A DNA stretch of 64,000 nucleotides, taken from the NCBI RefSeq assembly GCF_945859705.1, contig NC_079137.1, positions 82,791,150 through 82,855,149 of the forward strand, in the 5' to 3' direction. Positions 1 through 10,220 of this stretch are shown here, piece after piece; the stretch's first letter is position 1; every line of letters begins with the position of its first letter. Source of the DNA: Episyrphus balteatus (Eukaryota > Arthropoda > Insecta > Diptera > Syrphidae). The position numbers were made by a program, and so were the translations under genes. Below the pieces are notes generated by a model. That model did no database searches, was not told the DNA's origin, and saw nothing but the letters and a program-made list of their open reading frames with translations.

Positions 1-1016
1 CCGCTGATTTTTGGAGCCATCTTTGTGTTTATGCCAGAGTCTCCAACTTATTTGGTAAGAATTTTAATTTTTTTTTTCCAAAATATCATTTACTAATTTT
101 TGTTTGAAATTTTACTTTTACAGGTAAGCAAAGGAAAGAACGAAAGTGCAATTAAATCTATCCAATGGCTCCGAGGTAATGACTACAACTACACTGCTGA
201 ACTTGAAGAACTTAAAGAAACTGATGCTCACATTAAACAAAACCCCGTGTCAATCGGTTCGGCCTTGACTCGCAGAGTTACCATTAAAGCTTTGATTATA
301 AGCTTGGGTCTGATGTTTTTCCAACAATTGAGTGGTATTAATGCCGTTATTTTCTACACAACCTCTATATTCAGGGTAAGTTTAAATAATTTTAATGAAC
401 TAACATAAAGAATTCTCTAAAAATCAATTTTTCTTTATAATAGGATGCTCAAACTGGAATCGATGAAAGTCTCTCCACAATTGTTGTTGGTCTTATGCAA
501 GTTATTGCCACTTTTATCTCCGTTATGGTTGTTGACAAACTTGGCCGCCGAATTCTTTTGCTAGCTTCATCAGCTGTTATGGTTATTTCGACCGTACTTA
601 TGGGATTGTACTTCTTTATGCAAAGTAATGACAGTAGCTCAGTAGACAACCTTGGATGGTTGCCAGTTGTATCGCTATGTGTCTTCATTGTCATGTTCTC
701 AATTGGATTTGGCCCAGTTCCATGGCTGATGATGGGTGAGCTCTTCGCTTCTGACATCAAAGGTGTTGCTGGTTCAATTGCTGGAACAACAAATTGGATC
801 TTGGCATTCATTGTTACAAAAGTTTTTGTAAATCTCCAGAACGCATTGGGTGCAGGAGAAACATTTTGGCTATTCTCTGCCATTACATTCATTGGATTCA
901 TATTTGTTTACTTCTTTGTGCCAGAAACAAAGGGCAAATCTCTGAATGAAATCCAGAATATGTTGGAGGGAAAAACTGTGGAAAACTCAACGAGTGGCGA
1001 AAAGTCTCCACAATAA
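1..1016 (+). CDS. MFS sugar transporter, facilitated trehalose transporter (Tret1)-like, 3' part
   Basis: Twelve-helix major facilitator family member that would move trehalose or another sugar across the plasma membrane; only the C-terminal part is inside the window. Exons read 1-54, 124-375 and 444-1016, joined in phase 0 by GT-AG introns of 69 and 68 bp. Exon 1 ends in PESPTYL, the family signature that follows helix 6. Exon 2 encodes the central cytoplasmic loop and helix 7 with QQLSGINAVIFY. Exon 3 carries helices 8-12, including DKLGRR, the GFGPVPWLMMGELF stretch of helix 10 and the terminal signature VPETKGKSLNEIQ. The stop is at 1014-1016. The sugar-transporter family is certain; which Tret1-like paralogue and which substrate cannot be told. 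The N-terminal half lies left of base 1. Confidence 0.9.
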
Positions 1017-2738
1017 GTTAGAAGTCTCCAAAGTCCGCTGTCGCCATAAGCCATGAGTTTATATATTTTTAATTATTGTTTATAGTTTTCTTATTCTTTT
1101 TTGTATGTAAAAAGATTGAAGCAAAAACGATTACAGTACCTAGTTGTTAAGTGCCCCAATGACATTCTGTCATAATGTTATTGTTTTTTATGGATTTTAT
1201 TCAAAAAAGACAAATTTGTTAATGTTTCACATACACTCATACATTCAGCTCCAAAAATTATACATAATATACAAAATGTGTGAGCTTTTTAACTTTTAAG
1301 ACTGAACGTCAGAAACAGAATTATTGTTACCCCAATTGTTGCCCCGTTTTAATTCAAAAATAAGGTGGACAATTTATACAAAAAATTTATATTGAAGAGA
1401 GCATTTAGAAACCTTACATATTCAATATGCATTTAATTATATAAATCTTATTACCACTTACACCGAGTAACATAAATGAAGCATTTTTGGACGTGTTTTT
1501 TGAGAGAAATGTGCATATTTTTGTAGATAGAGCGTGTATTCTTTGGAAGTATGGACCTTGCAACCAAACCAAATAATATTAACTATAAACTATACAAAAC
1601 TCATTCTATCGTGTTGTTTTTGTATTGTCATGTAACATGAGTATTTTTATGTGACTTAAGTCTCTGTCTATCTATATTTCTAAAATATTTAGTATAAATT
1701 ATTTAAGTTTTAAAATATTTTATTATGTGAAAATGATTTATTTTTTATTATTACATAATTATGAACAATTTAAATTTAATTTTGTTTTTTTTTTTGTATA
1801 AAATCGTTTTATTATTTTAATTTTATTTTTTAGATTTTAAATTAGTAAATAATATTTTAATTAGTCAACAAATAATATAATTATAATGCTGTTAAGTATA
1901 TCTCTCTTAAACATATTTTTATATATAAATGTGACATTGTTTTGTAGTTTGTAAATAGTTTTGTTGTAAATAAGTTAGACAAACAAAAAAATTAAATAAA
2001 AATAAAAATGTTTTGTCAATTTTTATAGTTTAATAAAACAATTAAGTACTATTGTATAGTTTAAACGAAATTGTTTTTTTAGTAAAAGAAAAAAATTGTT
2101 AAACATATTTTAATATCTTATTGCCACCAAATAATAAATTCTAACACCGAGTATTATATACAAATACAAAAGACATTTGGAGGTAGATAAATTATTTTAT
2201 TTTAACTACAAAAATTGATTGTTTGAGAGATATATTTATTTCCTATAGTATTGTAGCAGAAATTGCATTATACATAAATAAACAGAAAAATATAATAATT
2301 GTACAAAAGATTTAAAATGCATTTTATTTTTTCGTTAAGTTTTCAAGGTTTCAAGTTTAATTCACATTATTTGCACTTTGTTCACTGTGGCGTATACATA
2401 CTATTTTTTTTATTGGCTTTTTTATTGAGTTGATTTTAGGATTTTAGCAACTTCCAGTTAAAAAATCAAATTTTTGTTTTCAACAAAACATCATACATTT
2501 AAGCGAACGGAATAACTTTGCGACACATTATTCTATATTGTATGCTGTGCAAACCACAAAACAAAACAGTGCAATGTGACTGTCAACTATCACAAATCAA
2601 ATTAGCCGATTATTATAACAATCCGCGATTATTTCTTGACATTATTATTTGACATTGTGATTGTTTTTAAAATTTTCACTATGGACATTAATGGGCCATA
2701 TTTAATTCATAGTTCTTTCAGAAGTTGACTTTATCGTC
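1017..2738. other. 3' UTR and AT-rich intergenic DNA after the sugar transporter
   Basis: No coding signal. Very AT-rich. Several AATAAA-type signals occur (for example around 1991-2001), so a long 3' UTR is possible. One copy of the dispersed motif described separately lies at 2382-2400. Confidence 0.5.
2382..2400 (+). repeat. Dispersed motif GTCACNGTGGNGTATNCG, copy 1 (diverged)
   Basis: Reads TCACTGTGGCGTATACATA; the other four copies are at 16367, 26617, 35232 and 51341. Confidence 0.55.
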
Positions 2739-2742
2739 TTAA

Positions 2743-4061
2743 AGCCTAGTATGCTGCTGATGCGAAACGAAAAATTTTAAAGTCTGCAAAGTGGACAACG
2801 AAAATGCTAGAAATATCAACAGAAAATAATTTTTAAAGCTTGAAATAAATGAATTAAAAGTAAAAAAAAACATCAACACTGCTCTTGGACTCAAGAAAAA
2901 CGCACAGGACAGTAAAAAGTAAGTGACAAATGAGTGAAAACTCTCCAACTTTTCGCTAGAGCTGCGTACTGAAAAACGAAAAGCAAAACGAAATTTTTCA
3001 TTCAAGATTTCGTTAACGAAATTTTGTACCGTAACATGGGGTTACTTTGCCCCGGCGGGGGTAACTTTGCGCCACTGACCAAAAAAGTTAGTTTCTTGAT
3101 TCACGCTCAGAAATGATAGATTCTCTATATCGAAGCTATTGTAATATACACACACACATATATACATCTGCCACGTGTTGCAACGGACCATCTGCCGGCA
3201 GTTTTTAAGAAGCAGTTGACCTGTGAATTTGAGGTAGGAAATTCGTGTTTTTTTTGTGGTGAAAAATTTGGTTTGTAAAACCAGTTGTGTGATAATTTAC
3301 AAAGTAAGTACAAATATTCTAGTTACGATATTATTTTGTTATTACTCTGCGCTTGTCATTTGTTTGTTTAATTAATAAATAATAATTATTGGATTTTTTT
3401 TATGTGACTAAGCAGTTTTTTGTTTGTTTTGGGGTTACTTTGCCCCAGAAGCAATTTATTTTTATAATTAAATGTGTTTTTAATTCTATGTATGTTTTTA
3501 TTGTTTTTAAAAGTGAACTATTTTTTCGTTTGTAAAATGTTATTCATGTTTATTTTAAACTTATTTTGGTTAAATTAATGAAGTTTTCTGTTTTTTTCTT
3601 TAAATTCGTATTTATTTTTAAACAATTAATGAAATAAAAGAGGCTGTTTTGTTTTTTGTAAAAAAAAAGAGTTGTGTGTGTACCTACAAATTTTTTTTCT
3701 GACACATTTGAAGCTTTGATCCAGGGCTATTTAAATACAATACTAACTTTGCTCCAGCTCTTGAAATACAGGCAGTACAGTTAAAAACTTCAGGTGGAGC
3801 AAAGTAACCCCGTCCCTTGGACTACTTTGCCCCACTTTTCAACTTAAAAAACAAAATATTTTTACTGTTATTTGAATGTATTTTTTAGAATTAATGCATT
3901 ATTTCATATCTTATCAATGAATTAAAAGAAAAAAACAAATAGATACAAAAATTTCTCTACCATTTTTAAGAGGTTTTCTTAAAATAGTGCAAAAAACGGA
4001 GCAAAGTAACCCCATGTTACGGTATATAAAATTTCGTTTCGCATCAGCAGCGTACCAGGGT
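2743..4061. mobile_element. TTAA-flanked inverted-repeat element (piggyBac-like, non-autonomous)
   Basis: The left end AGCCTAGTATGCTGCTGATG and the right end (reverse complement ACCCTGGTACGCTGCTGATG) are inverted repeats that continue through GCGAAACGAAA. TTAA lies on both sides (2739-2742 and 4062-4065), the target duplication typical of piggyBac elements. A related left end starts at 58436. The element is interrupted by the TA-flanked element at 3029-4022. No transposase is present. The piggyBac assignment rests only on TTAA. Confidence 0.65.
3029..4022. mobile_element. TA-flanked inverted-repeat element with CTTTGCCCC subterminal repeats (mariner-like MITE)
   Basis: Terminal inverted repeats of about 26 bp begin CCGTAACATGGGGTTACTTT, with one mismatch between the ends. 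TA lies on each side (3027-3028 and 4023-4024), as expected for Tc1/mariner-type insertion. The motif CTTTGC(C/T)CC or its complement recurs inside near 3050, 3430, 3750, 3800 and 3825, suggesting subterminal transposase-binding repeats. It sits inside the TTAA element, so it is the younger insertion. No coding capacity is seen. Confidence 0.7.
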
Positions 4062-4118
4062 TTAAGAAAGAAAAAAAAAGCTTGGTTGGATATTTCTCAG
4101 GAGCCAGTGCCTACGTTC

Positions 4119-4690
4119 TGTAACTCTCGCATCGAGAAATTTCTCGCACGAAACACGCAAATCGGAACAAAAATAATGTGAATCGACACAAAAATCATTT
4201 TCTCACATTCGTTTGTTTCTATAAACAAATTTTTCTCGCCTTGAAACATTTCTGAATCAAAATGCTTGACAGACTGGAAAAATGTGAATAAAACTGTGTC
4301 TGTAAGAAAATTATCGAGATAATTTCTCGATTGAACTGCCAAAATTACTCACAAGCAAAAAGGATGCGAGAAAGTAAGATATTTGAAAAAAATTTGATAA
4401 TCTTGCATTAAATGAGAGATGTGTTAAAAGTAAAAGTGTTCACGGTAATTTATTTTTGTATCACTCAAATTTTTAAAATAAAAAAAAAAGAATATTAAAG
4501 AAAAAAAGAGAAAAAATTACATGCCCTAACTGTGACTTGAACTTGGTACCCTCCACTCGCTAACCGACTTTGCAGGGTTGCTTCTCACATCGAGATACAG
4601 ACACAGGTTATTTTGCCAAATAGAGAAACGTGTGGAATTTTTGTTTTAAAATTTTTCGATGAGAGAAGTTCTCGACTAAGTTACCAGACC
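4119..4690. repeat. Possible degenerate inverted-repeat element with a tRNA-like patch
   Basis: Imperfect ends: TCTGTAAC...TCGAGAAATTTCTCG on the left and, reversed, TCTGGTAAC...TCGAGAACTTCTC on the right. Inside, on the minus strand around 4530-4580, there is a weak tRNA-like A/B-box arrangement (TAGCGAGTGG ... AGTTCAAGTCAC). Too diverged to assign to a superfamily. Confidence 0.35.
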
Positions 4691-5203
4691 TCCAAAAAAC
4701 TATAAGTTTTCAGTTATGAATAGAGTTTAAAGAGACCTTTGTTTTGATGTCTCACTCAATGGATTTACAGGAAATTTTTGAAAATGAATGTTTTTTGACA
4801 AATAATGGGTACCTTGATATTTTCTCAAAAATTTGAAAAAAATAAATTTGTAATTTTTGTATCGAAATGTATAGGCTTGTTTACTGTGAACTCATATCTG
4901 TAAACCAAAACTTGTTTCGACACTTTGGTCAAAAGATATCCGCTTCGGAATGCACGGAAATTAAAACGTGCAAAAATAGAGAAAACAAAATGGAAAACGA
5001 CATCAAGTAAAAATGTTTTCTACAACCCAGAACGCACCCATTTACAAAAAAATTCATCCCAAAGATTCATCCAAAAAATTCATTCACTTTTGACATTTCT
5101 CAAAGCAGATGTTTAGGTTATGTAAACTCTATTTGATAAAAATAAAAAAGAGTAGAGTTTTTATATCTAGATTAAATAAATTCGCCTTTTAAAATCATAA
5201 AAT
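4691..5203. other. Intergenic DNA upstream of mRpL20
   Basis: No recognisable gene or repeat. It must hold the mRpL20 promoter and 5' UTR, but I see no clear core-promoter motif. Confidence 0.4.
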
Positions 5204-5820
5204 ATGGTGTCACAAACTTTGGCTCTCCTCGTTCGTTCTCGGGGTCCAGATGAGTTCTGGAGAAAAAGGAAAATCTTCAAAATGGCTGCAGTAAGTGAAC
5301 CATGTTGACGCAGTTTTCCTCTCTATTATCTCTAAATGCTTATCAAAAATTCCAATTTCATACAATGTCTAGCATTATCGCAGCAGAGCAAGGAACTGTT
5401 ATTCAATTGCCATCAGAAGTGTCCACAGAGCTCTTGTGTATGCCACAAAAGGGCGCAAGTTGAAGAAGCTCGATATGGCTGAGGTAACAAAGCTGGGCCA
5501 TACTTTATTGATTCGAATTGAAAAACATAAGTATTTTTAACTTCTTGCAGCTTTGGAAGACCCGCATCGAAGCCGGATGCAATCAATACGGTATTTCATT
5601 TGATTCCTTCAAAGAAGGTCTCATTCGAAGCGATATCCTGCTAAACAAAAAGGTCTTAGCCGATCTAGCAATCTGGGAGCCTAAATCATTCGAATCTTTA
5701 GTAAAAATTTCCAGAGAAAGAGCAGCCATCGAAGGACTACCCGACCTTAAGGAACGATCTGTAATGAATCAAGTCTACGGACTGCCAAACATAATGAATG
5801 AAATGCAAATAAAGAAATAA
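5204..5820 (+). CDS. mRpL20: Mitochondrial large ribosomal subunit protein bL20m (mRpL20)
   Basis: Structural protein of the mitochondrial 39S ribosomal subunit that binds large-subunit rRNA during assembly. Three exons: 5204-5290, 5373-5483 and 5551-5820, all phase 0 with short GT-AG introns, giving about 155 residues, close to the usual length. The basic N-terminal stretch FWRKRKIFKMAAHYRSRARN matches the bL20 pattern of an Arg/Lys-rich helix ending in the HYRGRRN-like motif. It is followed by the ATKGRKLKK segment, LWKTRIEAGCNQYGISFDSF (the bL20 'LWI.RIN.A...G..Y..F' signature) and LNKKVLADLAIWEPKSFESL ('L.RKILA.LA..D...F..L'). The start is the first ATG of exon 1. Probable poly(A) signal AATAAA at 6033-6038. 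Confidence 0.9.
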
Positions 5821-6144
5821 GTTTAACAAAACAAGAGGGGGGTCATTCTGTAATTTTAAAATGATAATCGAAACGACGATAATCGTCTCACAGTTTGAGA
5901 ATCATAAAAGTTTTCAAACCCTTACAAGTCCTATTAGTTTAGGTGAGCTATTAGTTGCCTCTTAACCGGGCCGAGGTTTTCGCCTCCCTAAAAAAGAAAT
6001 TGTTTTTTTTTTTCTGTGAGTCAATAATCGTCAATAAATTAACGATGGATAGGCTGCAATATTGGATTTTATAAAAGTGTTAGGAATTTATTCCAATCAC
6101 CGATCAAATTGCAAACTCCACAAACAAAAATAAAATAACTAGCC
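5821..6144. other. 3' region of mRpL20
   Basis: Untranslated tail with AATAAA at 6033-6038. Nothing else is recognised before the MITE at 6145. Confidence 0.45.
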
Positions 6145-6434
6145 CTATTGTGAGTTTCACGTGGAATGTTTTAGGCCCGGAATTTGAAAAGCTATCATGA
6201 GTTTCACCCGAGGAGGATTTATATATTCCGCTAAACTAATTTACTGTTCGGCACCAAAATTTTAGTGAGAGAAGAGCTGTCAAATACCTCGCAAATTACC
6301 TGAAAAATAAGTTGAAAATACAAAGAGATGTCCGAATCCGAACGTGAACAACTTTTCGGCAGGAACTCACAATAGCTCAAAAGTGAAATTCAATTTTTCC
6401 GGGTGAAATCTTTTTCACGTGAAACTCACAATAG
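6145..6434. mobile_element. 290-bp MITE with TIR CTATTGTGAGTTTCACGTG
   Basis: A 19-bp perfect terminal inverted repeat (CTATTGTGAGTTTCACGTG on the left, its exact complement ending at 6434) encloses a non-coding body. A degenerate extra copy of the end motif (AACTCACAATAG) lies near 6363. No convincing target duplication was found, so the superfamily is unassigned. Confidence 0.7.
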
Positions 6435-7209
6435 AGCTGAATATACTACCCCATTTCCCTACGAATTTTCTAATTTCATATATTTTTTTATTTTTCATAT
6501 ATTTAGGTATGTTCTGCTAATTTGAAGTTAAATTTTCCCAATCTTTTTTTTTAATAAATCTCAGAAGATGGTTTACTTTATTTAAATATTCGAGCACTTA
6601 ATTATTCAAAACTTTTTTTTTTGAAAATTTTGATATTTTTGAGGAAAAAAAATTCAAGTTATCAGAACATTTGTTTTGTAAGGAGATAGGAAAAGTCTTT
6701 TTTATTAGAAAATTCGTCAGAAAATGTAGTAGGTACTTAAAATCAATGCAATAATGTAGTATTCAAAATAGTTTCGAATGGACGAAAAATTTTTTTTTTT
6801 AATTCGTAATTGAAAACTATTATTTTAAAACCTATTTTTATACTAACAGTAAGAGACATTTTCTTGTTAATGTTAAGTGGTTGAGCACTTAATTTAACTT
6901 TAAGATACTTAACTACCAGTTAAGTAAAAGATAAAATAACAAAACTTATTTTCTGCTCACTTTGCTCTATGCTTATTTGAGGGACATGCAGAAAAGATTC
7001 TTTAAACGTCACAGGAGGTAACTGTAGCATTATTTATATTTTATAACTTAAAATAAAAAAAAATCTCCGCTTTTAAAATAGGAATTTCTATGTTTCAGCC
7101 TTATTTTAAAAGAATTATTGTCACATGATTAATTTTATCATAATGTTAGTATAGTTTGATATTTCCATTCGTGACAGGTTCCAGCCCAGACGTAAATCTT
7201 CAACATTAA
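6435..7209. other. AT-rich intergenic DNA
   Basis: No gene, RNA or clear repeat recognised. Confidence 0.4.
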
Positions 7210-7454
7210 GCCTAGTACATACTTGTGAAGCAAGTCGTGAAGTGAATCCATGCATTTTTTGTTTATGGTCACCCGTGAACGTTAAAAAAAAAGTTGGAGA
7301 GTTTTGCTTCACGGCGTGAAGTAGTTCACGTGCAAAATGTACGGGAATCTCTTTCACTCGTGAATCTACTCCCCTATATATTTTTTCAATTTTAAAACAA
7401 ACAAAAATTGTATGAATTCACTTCACGACTTGCTTCACAAGTATGTACTAGGCC
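7210..7454. mobile_element. 245-bp TTAA-flanked hairpin MITE (piggyBac-like)
   Basis: Near-perfect ~38-bp inverted repeats start GCCTAGTACATACTTGTGAA (left) and GGCCTAGTACATACTTGTGA (right, reversed). TTAA lies at 7206-7209 and 7455-7458. The first bases (GCCTAGTAC) match the ends of the other TTAA elements in this window, suggesting one transposase mobilises several distinct families. Confidence 0.8.
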
Positions 7455-7631
7455 TTAAGATTTAACTCTTTATATCTCAAGAGTTTATTTTCTAAAATAA
7501 ACAACGTGTTAATAAACACCCATTTTTAAAAAATCAATTAAATTGTTTGATGAAATTTTGCATAATATTTTTGTGCATATTTTAGATATGCATTAAAATT
7601 GGTTATATTTGAATGATAAAACGTCTAAATA

Positions 7632-8378
7632 GGGTAGAGTTGCTAGTAGCTGGCCCCTTAAAGATTTTTTTTTTTCATAAAATGAAGCACAAAAACCTCA
7701 AATATCAACATTTTCGAATGATAATTTATTTAAGTTTTTGTAAAAAAAAGTCCAATTCTCCTAAATCCGGCCTTTGTTTCCTATTTTCGGCCATCTAGTG
7801 TCCCATCTCCGGCCACTAATTTTATAAGGTCAAGCTTAAATAAATTTTAGTGTTTGTTATTTAAGAATTTAGAAACAATTCGAAATTAATAAGTAATAAT
7901 TGAAATATTCAAAAATGTATTTATTTTTTTCCATTTTTTAAACTTTTATCATAAAAGGGGGCCGAATACAGAATACCCTTGAATTTCAAAACTTTTTTCT
8001 TGTGTTCTATCTCCGGCCCCCTCAAAATAAACAAAATTTACATCTTTTTTCTATTTAAAATCTATTTTAATTGAAGATTAACATATATTAAATAAAAAAA
8101 AAACATCATTTCAAAACATTGACTCGGAAATTGTTTACACAAAACACTATTTACGATATTAAGTTTCGGCAGTAAAATTATAAAACAACCATACCCGATT
8201 GGATAACAGCACAAAGTTATTTTTTCTAATAAGACTGACTAACAAGAATAAAAAGAATATTGTAACTAGGACAGACATTTAAAAGAACAGGAATAAATCT
8301 TACGAAATCACTAGTTATAACGATTTTTCAGAAAGGTGACCGCGTACTGGAGACGGCCGGAATTAGGCAACTCTACCC
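7632..8378. mobile_element. TA-flanked inverted-repeat element with GGCC-rich subterminal motifs
   Basis: The ends share a 12-bp inverted repeat, GGGTAGAGTTGC, with TA at 7630-7631 and 8379-8380. Several CCGGCC/GGCCCC motifs are spread through an otherwise AT-rich interior (about 7650, 7768, 7790, 7811, 7961, 8016 and 8356), a pattern like that of the CTTTGCCCC element at 3029. A mariner-like MITE is the best reading. The 60-codon open frame inside it shows no protein similarity I recognise. Confidence 0.65.
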
Positions 8379-8546
8379 TACTTGTTTTTGAATATATTAA
8401 TATAATTTTGAAATTGTTTTAATATAATTAAATTTATAAATTTCATTATTATCAATATGTTTATTTAAATAACAAGTATTTTAATAATGTAAGTATTTTA
8501 TAATGGAAATTTATGTTAATTTAAATATTGTATTTCTTAATAAAGA

Positions 8547-8580
8547 CCTGAAGAAGGGGATAAACATCCCCGAAACGTCA
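8547..8580 (+). repeat. Stem-loop motif CTGAAGAA-GGGGA-loop-TCCCC-CGAAACGTC
   Basis: Short stem (GGGGA/TCCCC, 6-base loop) framed by CCTGAAGAA and CGAAACGTCA. The same arrangement, with variable stems, recurs in many invertebrate repeats to my recollection. The parent element here is not identified. Confidence 0.35.
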
Positions 8581-8806
8581 TTAAATATAAAAACAAAATT
8601 TAAACCTAAAGCCTACAAAACCCTTAAACAATAATTATAAGAAGAAGGTCACTAAAGAAATTAAACATTTTTGTTTTTAATCTTTTTTTTTATTAATTTT
8701 TTTGTTAACTAAAACATAACAAATTGATCAACATGCGAAAAAGAGAGTTGATGAAGGATGCGCGGGATGGCAGCCAGAATGTTTACAAAATAGCAATTAT
8801 TCTATC

Positions 8807-9317
8807 TTATTCGATTTTTGCCAGAATGTCTGACTCTCTGAATAGAAGGTACTCTTTTTTGTCAGCCAATTCAATTTTGGTGCCTCCGAATTCAGGTAGC
8901 AAAACTTTGTCTCCTTCCTTGATTGCAACTGGAACGTGTTGTCCGCTCTAGAATTAACATTTAATCAATTTTTCAATCACGAACAGGATAAATCATAAAT
9001 CAATAGGGTGACGCAACTTACAGTATTCCTGGCTCCTGGCCCAACAGCAATCACTGTTCCCTCCAAGGTCTTGGCTTGAGATTTTTCTGGAATCAGAATT
9101 CCACCTTTAGTCGTTGCAATAGCTTCGGCACGTTTCACTAAGATGCGATCGAGCATTGGGATCAGTTTCTTGATTGAACTCTGAGCCGGTGATAAAATAA
9201 AATTAGAAATGTAGACACATTACACAACTGTCACGATATAGAAATTGTTCCAGAAGACTCGAATTCAAGTTTTGTGGGGAAATTGTATGCAAAATATTGA
9301 ATTCGATGACTTACCAT
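8807..9317 (-). CDS. Hsp10: 10 kDa heat shock protein, mitochondrial (co-chaperonin GroES/Cpn10)
   Basis: Seven-fold ring lid of the mitochondrial Hsp60 chaperonin. On the minus strand: exon 1 contributes only the ATG (9315-9317), exon 2 is 9022-9180 and exon 3 is 8807-8947; both junctions are phase 0. The ~100-residue product reads IKKLIPMLDRILVKR near its N-terminus (the Cpn10 'PL.DRVLV.R' signature), TTKGGILIPEKSQAKTLEGT covering the mobile loop (GGIxxPE), VIAVGPGARN, then VAIKEGDKVLLPEFGGTKIE and the C-terminal YLLFRESDILAKIE typical of animal Hsp10. Length is normal for the family. A partial heat-shock-element-like TTCTCGAA lies upstream at 9427-9434, too weak to claim as regulation. Poly(A) signal on this strand near 8689-8694. 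Confidence 0.93.
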
Positions 9318-9896
9318 GGTTTTGTGTGTTTTGAATGAGGAATGAGGTAGTTAAGTCTTAGAATTTAATTGATTAAATGCAGTTTTTTTCCGGGAAAAAA
9401 AAGGACCCCTGCACGTGCGAAACGACTTCTCGAAGCGAAAATTGATTTCAAATGAATTTTTCTTTTTTTGAAGAGAAGGGATGAATTTTTTTCTGTATAA
9501 TGAATTTTTCCCAATGAGATTTTTTTGGGTGATTAAAAAAAAGTGTTTATTTATTTCACAAGAAGGTGGCGATCAAAGTTATAATAATTGTGGCAGAGTT
9601 CAGTGCTTGAAAAGATTTTAATAAATTTCGTAAATGTTTACGATTTTTCTTTATTTTTCGCATGAGAAGAAAAAGAATCGGGTGATTGAGTCCAATTGTT
9701 TTGGTTAAATTTTGGTTTAAGCATATGCTTGGCTATTTTGACAGAATTTTTGTATGAACTTTGAAAGGCAAAAATCAAAAGATAATTATTGCTGAACCAT
9801 AATTTATATATAAAAATATTTTTACACCATAATTTTTGAAAATCGAAGTTGTAAGTTTTTTTCCGCAAAAACAAAGAGCTTCAAATTGTTTTGCGA
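9318..9896. other. Hsp10 upstream region
   Basis: Contains the Hsp10 5' UTR and promoter. An isolated TTCnnGAA at 9427-9434 resembles two heat-shock-factor half-sites but lacks a third in-phase unit. No coding signal. Confidence 0.4.
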
Positions 9897-10152
9897 GAAA
9901 AAAAATCGTGGTGAGTATAATTTTTTTTTCGAATTTGGTTTACAGCTGTGGTAAGTTAAGATATGCATTGGTTTGAAGAGCTAGAAGAACTGTATACTTA
10001 AAGCTAAGTATACAGTTCTTCTAGTAAAAAAAACAATGCTTTTCTTATGGGAGAGATTTTTTAGAATTTTTCCGAAAAAAAAAATATTTTTTAACTCACC
10101 ACAGCTGTAAACCCAAATCGAAAAAAAAAATATATTCACCACAATTTTTTTT
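9897..10152. mobile_element. Hairpin MITE with central perfect 20-bp stem
   Basis: Inverted arms contain TTTGGTTTACAGCTGTGGT (left, about 9935-9954) and its complement ACCACAGCTGTAAACCCAAA (right, about 10098-10117), flanked by GTGGTGA and TCACCAC. In the middle, 9981-10024 is a perfect hairpin: a 20-bp stem and a 4-base loop (AAGC). No target duplication identified. Confidence 0.6.
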
Positions 10153-10220
10153 TCTTACAACACTGTCATCTGTTCACCACAGATATTTTTTTTCAAGAAA
10201 AAAATTTTCTTCAAGCCTGG

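Noticed and set aside
8724..8951. Plus-strand 75-codon frame
   Set aside because: Antisense shadow of the last Hsp10 exon.
9427..9434. Heat-shock element upstream of Hsp10
   Set aside because: Only one clear TTCnnGAA pair; functional elements normally need three or more alternating units.
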